Positions 25,134-31,922 of a DNA stretch of 64,000 nt are shown here, in pieces (within the stretch, counting starts at the first letter, position 1; every line of letters starts with the position of its first letter). Source of the stretch: Armatimonas rosea (lineage in GTDB: Bacteria > Armatimonadota > Armatimonadia > Armatimonadales > Armatimonadaceae); NCBI RefSeq assembly GCF_014202505.1, contig NZ_JACHGW010000003.1:496001-560000 (forward strand), in the 5' to 3' direction. The position numbers and the translations under genes are program-made. The notes beneath the pieces are model-generated. The model saw only the letters and a list, made by a program, of their open reading frames with translations, had not been told where the DNA came from and did not search any database.

Positions 25134-28100
25134 AGCCACCCCCTCCCGGAGTCTCCAGAATTAGTCTGTCTCCCGCCGCGCACTCCGCCGCCGCGACTCC
25201 GGGAAGCGCCTCGATACTTCCGTCCCCACGGGCGATCCACTGCCGGCCGGGGGCACCGTCGCTTCCGCCGTCTGCGCCAAACCCGCCCGTCGTGCGGCTC
25301 TGGGTCAGGAGCGAGACCGCGACAGGCTCTAGAAAGACATACTCCCGCACGATTCCCTCGCCGCCGGAGTGCTGGCCTGCGCCGCCGGAGCCGCTCCGAA
25401 TTGCAAAGCGCTCCAGCCGCACGGGGTAGCGTGCCTCGATAATCTCCGGGTCGGTGATGCGCGTGTTGGTCATGTGGGTGTGCACCGCCGCTGCCCCCGG
25501 CGCGGCTGCGGTCGCGCCCGCCCCGCCACAGACCGTCTCGTAGTAGCCAAAGCGGGCGTTGCCAAAGAGCGTGTTGTTCATGGTCGCCTGCGACCCCGCC
25601 GAGAGCCCGAAGGCCTGGAGAAGCGCCGCCACCACCCGCTGACTGACCTCTGTATTGCCTGCCACCACCGCAGGGCAGAGCATCGGGTCGGCATGAAACG
25701 TCGGGTTGAGCAGCGTGTCGGGCGGCAAGACAATCTCCACGGCTCGCAAGAGCCCCTCGTTCAGCGGCACGTCCTCGCCGATCAGCAAGCGGAGCACAAA
25801 CAGGACACACGCCACTGTCACCGCGGGCGGCGCATTGAAGTTCGCCGGGTGGGTCGGTGAGGTGCCCGTAAAGTCTATGACAAGCCCGTTATCGCTGTCT
25901 CGGAGCGCGACTTGGATCGTGTGGCCGTCGTCTAACTGAGTGGTTGAAAACCACTCGCTAGAGGCGCTTCGCGCCGGTCGTCCTGCCGGACGCACGAGGG
26001 CTTGGCATGCGATCTGCTCGCACCGATCGGCGAGGGCGGTTTGCAGGGCGAAGAGTTTTTCGGGGCCGTGTTGCTCGGCGAGCGCACGCAGGGCTTGTGC
26101 GCCTTGGTGGTTGGCGGCGAGCTGCGCTTCCAGGTCGGCGAGGTTGTCGGCGAGGGCGCGGGTGGGGTAGGGAGCTTTGGTGAGGAGCGTCGTGAGCTTC
26201 TCTCTATCCCAAGGCGTCGGGGGGATTACCACGCCTTCCTCGGCCAGCGTCCTTGCACCGGGCGGCATCGAGCCGGGGCGCGTCCCGCCCAGCTCCGCAT
26301 GGTGTGCGCGGCTGGCGACATAGCCAAGCAGAACCCCACAATCATAGACCGGGGTGACAACCGTGATGTCGGGGAGGTGAGAGCCACCGAACGCAGGGTG
26401 GTTGACAAGGATCGGCTGCTCACCAACAAATGCCTTGGCGCGGATCAGCTCGCGCACACAGACCCCCAGCGCACCCAGATGGACGGGGATATGTGCCGCA
26501 GTCGCCACCAAGTCGCCGTCGGGGCCGAGCAGGGCGCAGGAGTAGTCTAGCCGCTCTTTCACATTCACCGAGAGCGCCGTGCGACGGAGCGCCTCGCCCA
26601 TCTCGGTGGCGACCGACTCGAAGCGCCGAGTGAAGAGCTCCAGGGCCCCCACCTCATCTTCCTCCCTCCCCCCGCCTAGCGGGGGAGAAGAATGCTGTAG
26701 AACCAGCGCACCGCTCTCCGACGTTGTCTCTGTCCAGCCCTCTCGCACGACCGTGACACTAAACGCCTCCACGATCAGCCCCCCCTCAACCCGCCTTCGC
26801 AGAGGGAGGGTGGCCGAGGAACGAGGCCGGGTGGGTTCAGGCTGGGTGGGTTCTGTCCGGGCGGCTGCCACAACCACCCGTAGGCTCTCCAGCTCGATCG
26901 CACGGCTCGGGTCCGGCGCGTAGCCATAGAGCTGCGTAAAGTGCCGCTGGAACTCGTCGGCAAGCGCAGGGATGACAGGGACTTCGAGCGGTGTCTCCTG
27001 CCCCACGAGGCGCAGGCGTGCGATCCGGCGTGTGACCTCACCGGGCTCGCCGAGTGCGGTGAGCGCCTCTGACTCTAGCCCGGTGAGAAGGGCGGGGAGA
27101 TCTGTCTGGTCCAAGAGCTGGAGTACTTGACGCTCCGCGAAGCGCTCGCGGCGGGCGTGGGCGATCCCAAAGGCGGAGAGGAGGCTCTGGTCGGGGGGGA
27201 CGATCACCGTGCGCATCCCGAGCTTCTCCGCGATGGCACAGGCGTGCTGGCCGCCCGCCCCGCCAAAGGCGACCAGAGCGTGCTCCGTGGGATCGTAGCC
27301 CTTGCGGACACTGATCTGGCGAATGGCATCGGCCATGGCCTCGTTGGCGAGCTCATAAAAAGCGTGGAGGAGCGCCTCCGCAGGCTGGCCCGAGAGCTCG
27401 GCGACCGCGTGGAGTGCCTGCTCGGCGGCGGTGCGGCTCAGCGGGAGGGAGAACTCTCGCTCAGGAATATGGCCCAAAAGGAGATTGATATCGGTGATCG
27501 TCAGAGGGCCGCCCGCACCGTAGCATGCGGGGCCGGGCTGCGCCCCCGCCGATGCTGGCCCAACAAAGAGGCGTCCGTGGCGATCGCACCCGCAGATCGA
27601 GCCGCCGCCCGCCGCCACGGACTCGACCGCCACGGCGGGGGCTAGGAGCAGCGCATCTCCGACCTTGTGCTCGAAGACATAGGGAAGCTCGGGAGCCTCG
27701 ATCCGTGCGACATCGGTGCTGGTGCCGCCCATATCGAAGGCGATCAGCCGAGTGAATCCCGCCCGGAGCCCCGCCTCACACGCCCCAACCACGCCCCCCG
27801 CAGGCCCGGAGAGGAGGCTATCCTTGGGGCGAAACTGGTTTACCGGGACAAGTCCCCCCGCGCTGGTCATCACGGTGAGAGTACTTCCTGTGCTGAGCCC
27901 CCGCTGGACACCGGTGAGGTAGCTCTCTAGGACGGGGGTCAGGTAGGCATTGACGACGGCTGTCTCCGCACGAGGCAGGAGCTTCTGGAGCGCCGCCAGC
28001 TCCGACGAGAGCGAGACATGGGTGAAGCCGCATCCGTACAATATCTCCGCTACCCGCTGCTCGTGGGCCGGGTTGCGCCAGGCGTGCAGAAGCGCCACCG

Positions 28101-28674
28101 CCGCGGTTCGGTGACCCGCTGTAACAAGGCGTTGCGCGTCCGCACGGAGTACGGCTTCATCGAGTGGGCGCAGAACCGAGCCATCGGCACGCAGACGCTC
28201 CGCGACCCCGACGGACTCGGCGTAGAGCGGCTCCGGCTTGACAATATCGAGCGCAAAGAGCTCGGGGCGGGCTTGGTTTCCTATTCGGAGCAGGTCCTCA
28301 AACCCCGCCGTGACAAAGAACACGGGAGGCGTCCCGGTGCGTGTGAGCAGGGCATTGGTGCCCCGTGTGGTACCGAGGCGTAGCTCCAGATCGGGTAGCG
28401 GCTGCGAAAACGGCGTGCGGGTCACCAGGTGCGCCGCAACCAGAGGGGCTTCCATGCCGGGCGAGTACGTGAGAATCTCACTGTCGCGCTGGACGGCGAC
28501 ACCGTCAAGGAAACGATTAGGGAGCCCTGTGCGCCACGGGGCATTGCCCGTAGCATCGGTGCGTAGCACCCCACTGGAGAGCACCTTGGCACGGTGCCAC
28601 GTGCCCTCCGGGGAGAGCGCCAGGCAGTCGGTGAAGGTCCCACCGGTGTCTGCAAAGATGCGCCAGAGACTCAC
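25120..28674 (-). CDS. Fused hydantoinase/oxoprolinase HyuA-HyuB
   Basis: A 1184-residue fusion. Residues 1-~620 are HyuA, an ATP-dependent ASKHA-type domain: FADTGGTFTDCLAL (phosphate-1), LGTTRGTNALL, AFDMGGTSTDVARIE (phosphate-2) and VALVAFGGAGGQHACAIAEKLG. Residues ~690-1184 are HyuB, with RTALSVNVKERLDYSCALL, GDLVATAAHIPVHLGAL, DFTGTSPTHPANFN and GGGAGATAAAPGAAAVHTHMTNT. The order matches eukaryotic 5-oxoprolinase and fused bacterial homologs. The inter-domain region contains two short GC palindromes that encode LPLRRRVEGG and SPPLGGGREE. Translation starts at a GTG overlapping the stop of the upstream Rpn remnant (GTGA). The substrate, whether a hydantoin, oxoproline or ketone, is undetermined. 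Confidence 0.92.
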   Translation of the reverse strand: MSLWRIFADTGGTFTDCLALSPEGTWHRAKVLSSGVLRTDATGNAPWRTGLPNRFLDGVAVQRDSEILTYSPGMEAPLVAAHLVTRTPFSQPLPDLELRLGTTRGTNALLTRTGTPPVFFVTAGFEDLLRIGNQARPELFALDIVKPEPLYAESVGVAERLRADGSVLRPLDEAVLRADAQRLVTAGHRTAAVALLHAWRNPAHEQRVAEILYGCGFTHVSLSSELAALQKLLPRAETAVVNAYLTPVLESYLTGVQRGLSTGSTLTVMTSAGGLVPVNQFRPKDSLLSGPAGGVVGACEAGLRAGFTRLIAFDMGGTSTDVARIEAPELPYVFEHKVGDALLLAPAVAVESVAAGGGSICGCDRHGRLFVGPASAGAQPGPACYGAGGPLTITDINLLLGHIPEREFSLPLSRTAAEQALHAVAELSGQPAEALLHAFYELANEAMADAIRQISVRKGYDPTEHALVAFGGAGGQHACAIAEKLGMRTVIVPPDQSLLSAFGIAHARRERFAERQVLQLLDQTDLPALLTGLESEALTALGEPGEVTRRIARLRLVGQETPLEVPVIPALADEFQRHFTQLYGYAPDPSRAIELESLRVVVAAARTEPTQPEPTRPRSSATLPLRRRVEGGLIVEAFSVTVVREGWTETTSESGALVLQHSSPPLGGGREEDEVGALELFTRRFESVATEMGEALRRTALSVNVKERLDYSCALLGPDGDLVATAAHIPVHLGALGVCVRELIRAKAFVGEQPILVNHPAFGGSHLPDITVVTPVYDCGVLLGYVASRAHHAELGGTRPGSMPPGARTLAEEGVVIPPTPWDREKLTTLLTKAPYPTRALADNLADLEAQLAANHQGAQALRALAEQHGPEKLFALQTALADRCEQIACQALVRPAGRPARSASSEWFSTTQLDDGHTIQVALRDSDNGLVIDFTGTSPTHPANFNAPPAVTVACVLFVLRLLIGEDVPLNEGLLRAVEIVLPPDTLLNPTFHADPMLCPAVVAGNTEVSQRVVAALLQAFGLSAGSQATMNNTLFGNARFGYYETVCGGAGATAAAPGAAAVHTHMTNTRITDPEIIEARYPVRLERFAIRSGSGGAGQHSGGEGIVREYVFLEPVAVSLLTQSRTTGGFGADGGSDGAPGRQWIARGDGSIEALPGVAAAECAAGDRLILETPGGGGYGKP
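26658..26690. repeat. Short GC palindrome inside hyuAB (linker)
   Basis: CTCCCCCCGC-CTA-GCGGGGGAG with flanking CTTC/GAAG forms a strong hairpin within the coding region between the HyuA and HyuB domains. It encodes the SPPLGGGRE segment, typical of peptides produced by dispersed palindromes in GC-rich genomes. Confidence 0.6.
26779..26812. repeat. Second short GC palindrome-like insert inside hyuAB
   Basis: CCCCCCCTCAACCCGCC-TTCG followed by GAGGGAGGG has imperfect dyad symmetry and encodes TLPLRRRVEGG at the end of the HyuA part. It resembles the CCCTCACCCC-type palindromes found dispersed in many GC-rich genomes. Confidence 0.45.
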
Positions 28675-29033
28675 GCGGCGAGGAGCTCGTCCCAGGACTC
28701 CGCCTCAAGTACCTTATCTAAGAGTTGTTCAAGCAGGGCTGGCTCACGGACATTTTCTAGGGTTGCAAGGACTGTCTCGGTCGGCTTCCTAAGGCGTTTC
28801 TCGCCGATACGAAGGAGCGACGCACGCAGTGCCTGTTCTTTGCCTTGCTCTAAACCTTGCTCTAGCCCCAGCTCGCGGCCTTGTTCGCGGCCAAGTTCGA
28901 TGCCTTTTTCAAGTCCCTCTTTCATGAGGGCCTGATAGGTCGAGGATAGCTCCAGTACATTTTTTCCCATTAGTTTCTCCACAAATTTCGGGTCGTATTT
29001 CAGGCCCATGAGGACAAAGCTTGCCGTGCGCAA
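28671..29033 (-). pseudogene. Rpn/PD-(D/E)XK transposase-like nuclease, C-terminal remnant
   Basis: A 120-residue reading frame (TTG start at 29033) that matches only the C-terminal part of Rpn-type recombination-promoting nucleases: TASFVLMGLKYD, the helical LSSTYQALMKEGLEKGIELG, a charged repeat (GREQGRELGLEQGLEQGKEQ) and RLRKPTETVLATLENV. The N-terminal PD-(D/E)XK nuclease domain is absent; upstream DNA is the end of the next gene. It may be a decayed fragment, or an expressed short form: a TATAAT lies 4 nt before the TTG. In Rpn loci, internally initiated C-terminal products are known to bind and inhibit the nuclease. It overlaps hyuAB by 4 nt (GTGA). Confidence 0.7.
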
Positions 29034-29038
29034 GGCAA

Positions 29039-31918
29039 TTATATCGCCGTCTTCACGTAGGGAGCGATGGTCTCAAGGGCAGTCGGGCAGTCTACACTGG
29101 GATTCTCCGTCAGGAGATCTAGGACCAGGCTCTTGGACTTACCGCGTCCGTTCTGCCGGCGCTCGCTCTCGATCTCTGACCGGAGCTTGCGCCAGTCGCG
29201 CAGGGCACCGGGGCTGACAGCGGCGACGAGGACCGTTTTCTCCGAGGCTTTCTGGCCCATCGCATCCGCCGAGGCATCGGTGGACTGCATCTCGTGGAGG
29301 CGTCCCGCCTCTGTCCAGGGCTCGAAGGTTAGGTCGAACTTGCGCTCTCGCATCAGGAGCGGGAGGTCCGGGGCGGCGCGCTGGGCGCTCTGAAACAGCT
29401 CGATCATGAGCTCTCGGACGGCTTGGGCGCGCGCCTTTTGCCAGGTGTTCTGGGGGGCTGTCGCGGCGGCGGGGACACCGACCGGAATCCCCTGTGGCGC
29501 TGGCGTGAACTCGGGGACATCGAGCTTGAGGTTCTCGTAGCGGTTACCTACAGAAAAGTACATCTCCGTGCTCCGGTTGCTTGGCTCATCAAGCGGATCG
29601 CCGAGACTGGCACGGAGGCGCTGTAGGCGTGGCTCCAGCAGGTACCCAAGCTCCAGGTAGTCGATACCCGAGTAGTAGTCCATGTCCAGGTAGCCCGGAG
29701 AGCCGCTGCGCTGAAACGCCATCCCGGCGAGCCCGGGAGTACGGGCCAGCGCCGTCACCAGCGTCTTCAGATGGTTCCTTACCTCACGGACAAAGGGGGT
29801 GACGAAACCATCGTTGCCCATCCGGCGCTTGATGTACTCGTGGAACCAGGCAGGCTCCTCGGTGCGCTGGGCAAGCCCGGCCAGCACGCCCTCACTATTG
29901 GTCTCGCCAAAGAGCCCACGGTCCTCGACAATCCCTGGCGGAAGCGGCGCGGGCTTGGGCTGGAGCCGGTCCCGTCGCCAGCAGAGTACGTCCACCGCCG
30001 CCCAGACCGCGACTCCTTGCTTCTTTCCCTCCGCAATCGCCGCAACCAGCACCTTGGTGGGATCGCCGGACGTGAAGTAGGGTGCCCCCTGCGGCGTGGC
30101 GGCCAGCAAGAGCGCATTGAAGCCCATGGCCTTTGTCTTCTGCACCAGCGCGACCGCCTCGCTGACACGATCGGTGGTGGCCAGGATGCCACGGAACGCC
30201 TCGGGGATCGGGATCGGCTGCACCGGAGGCACAGGTGCCTCCACGGTCGCTGGCGGCTCACTGTCATCGTCGAGCCAGCGCCACTGGCCTAACCGCATCA
30301 CCCCGAGCCCCTCCAGCTCCACCCCAAACTGCAGGTTGGTGTCCAGCCCCACCGAGCTGTCGTCTTTCAGGCTGGAGAGAACCTTGCTGTAGGGCAGGTG
30401 CTGGTTCTGCTCGTTCGGGTCCGGGGGGAGGCCCGGAAGGGGCTCGCGCGGTGTGGCGCTGCGCTCCAGGTCGGCGCGGATCGCCTGACGGAGCGGTGCC
30501 GGAAGCTCGGAGAAGGGTAGCTTGCTCTTCCCGAGAAACTCTTGCGGGAGGGCACTAGGGTCGCCGGGGACAAAGGGGAGCGCGGTGGTCCAGCTCCGTT
30601 TTTTCAGGCGCTTGGTGTTGGACTTGCTGGCGGCCTTGGCACGGGCCTCCCAGCGCTTGACGATCTGGGCCTGCTGTGCGCGGAGCGTCGCGAACCCGGT
30701 GACATCATAGGTCAGGACATAGCCCCTGCCCACCCGTCGCCAGGTGCCGCACACCGAGAGCGCCAGGGCTTGCGCGAGCTCTTGGGCAGGGACACTCAGG
30801 TCGGTCTCCCCCAGCAGGGTCAGCCTTTGTACGGCGAGCCGTGGCGCGCAGTAGAGCTCCAGACCGGTTGCCTGCGCCAGCTGCACGACCAGCGCACCGA
30901 CCGTCTTTGGGGCGTCTAACCGGATCGAGCGCTTCAGGGCCGGAGCGCTCAGAGGAAGCTCGGAGGGCTTGAGCTGATTGGGGCGCTCGGACTTCAGGTA
31001 GGCGGTCAGAGGGCTGATCTCGTTGGGGAGCGCGAACTCCATGCCATCGCCCTCCAGCTTCCAGCCCTCCTGCGGCTTCTCGCTGGCCGGGGTAATCGCC
31101 ACGCCGAAGCCCTGCTGACCCGGCACCCCAAAGGTGTAGTGGCGGCTCTGGAACACACGGAGCCGTAGCCCACTCAGAAGCTCGCGCTCGGAGAGGGTCT
31201 TTGTCTGCTTTTCATAGGCCTCCCGCACGGCCTTTGATCGCTCCTGCAGCGCATTGCGCTGCTCCGGGGTGGTGGCTGCCTGAAACTCTTGAAAATCGAT
31301 GGTGCCAGGCGACACGTTGGCGGGGGCGACCTTGAAGGGCTTCGGGAGGGCTTTTTTAAGGAGGCTTGCCTGGTCGGGGCTCAGGTCACGGAAGCCGAGG
31401 CCACGGCTGACCAGCTGGTCGAACTGGGGATCGGAGAGGGTGGCGAGGAGGGCGGTGAGGGGATCGGTGGAGATCAGCTCGCCCAGGGGGACACTCTCCC
31501 CGAGCTTGGGATTGGTGTGGAGAACCGTCATGGTCTCGGGGACCAGCGCGACAAGGCGTCCGAAGCGCACGCGCCGTCGCCCAAAGGCCCGGGTGACTCC
31601 CTCCAGGGTGCTGGTGTCGAGGCTGCTCAGGAGCGCTTGGGGTGTTGTGTTCGGGCTATCACCCCGGTTGAAGCGGGCCACCGAGGCGGGGACGGCACCG
31701 CTGTTGACGATCAGCCAGAGCCCGTTTCGGGGGAGCTGGGACTCGGGGAGGCTGGTGATGCTCTGCTCCAGCGAGCGGTTCAGGCGCTGGTACTGCTCTA
31801 GCTGCCGCTGTTGCTCCGGCGTGAGGTTTCGGGGAACGGGAAGGGGGGGCGCCTCCTGTGCGTGGGCGGAGAGGGAGAGCCCAAGGGTTCCAAGGAGGAG
31901 CTCACGGCGTTTTATCAT
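29039..31918 (-). CDS. Large Tat-type secreted protein of unknown function (paralog 1)
   Basis: A 959-residue protein whose N-terminus (MIKRRELLLGTLGLSLSAHA) looks like a short twin-arginine signal peptide. The N-terminal ~300 residues are unrecognised. A middle segment (TVGALVVQLAQATGLELYC...LTLLGETDLSVPAQELAQAL) resembles the STN/secretin N-terminal short domain. The C-terminal third looks like a TIM-barrel of the glycoside-hydrolase-like (GHL) type, with GFNALLLAATPQGAPYF, VAVWAAVDVLCWRRDRL, VEDRGLFGETNSEG and PGYLDMDYYSGIDYLELGY. It is followed 4 nt upstream by a paralog of similar length, so the pair arose by tandem duplication. Function unknown. Confidence 0.8.
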   Translation of the reverse strand: MIKRRELLLGTLGLSLSAHAQEAPPLPVPRNLTPEQQRQLEQYQRLNRSLEQSITSLPESQLPRNGLWLIVNSGAVPASVARFNRGDSPNTTPQALLSSLDTSTLEGVTRAFGRRRVRFGRLVALVPETMTVLHTNPKLGESVPLGELISTDPLTALLATLSDPQFDQLVSRGLGFRDLSPDQASLLKKALPKPFKVAPANVSPGTIDFQEFQAATTPEQRNALQERSKAVREAYEKQTKTLSERELLSGLRLRVFQSRHYTFGVPGQQGFGVAITPASEKPQEGWKLEGDGMEFALPNEISPLTAYLKSERPNQLKPSELPLSAPALKRSIRLDAPKTVGALVVQLAQATGLELYCAPRLAVQRLTLLGETDLSVPAQELAQALALSVCGTWRRVGRGYVLTYDVTGFATLRAQQAQIVKRWEARAKAASKSNTKRLKKRSWTTALPFVPGDPSALPQEFLGKSKLPFSELPAPLRQAIRADLERSATPREPLPGLPPDPNEQNQHLPYSKVLSSLKDDSSVGLDTNLQFGVELEGLGVMRLGQWRWLDDDSEPPATVEAPVPPVQPIPIPEAFRGILATTDRVSEAVALVQKTKAMGFNALLLAATPQGAPYFTSGDPTKVLVAAIAEGKKQGVAVWAAVDVLCWRRDRLQPKPAPLPPGIVEDRGLFGETNSEGVLAGLAQRTEEPAWFHEYIKRRMGNDGFVTPFVREVRNHLKTLVTALARTPGLAGMAFQRSGSPGYLDMDYYSGIDYLELGYLLEPRLQRLRASLGDPLDEPSNRSTEMYFSVGNRYENLKLDVPEFTPAPQGIPVGVPAAATAPQNTWQKARAQAVRELMIELFQSAQRAAPDLPLLMRERKFDLTFEPWTEAGRLHEMQSTDASADAMGQKASEKTVLVAAVSPGALRDWRKLRSEIESERRQNGRGKSKSLVLDLLTENPSVDCPTALETIAPYVKTAI

Positions 31919-31922
31919 AGGA

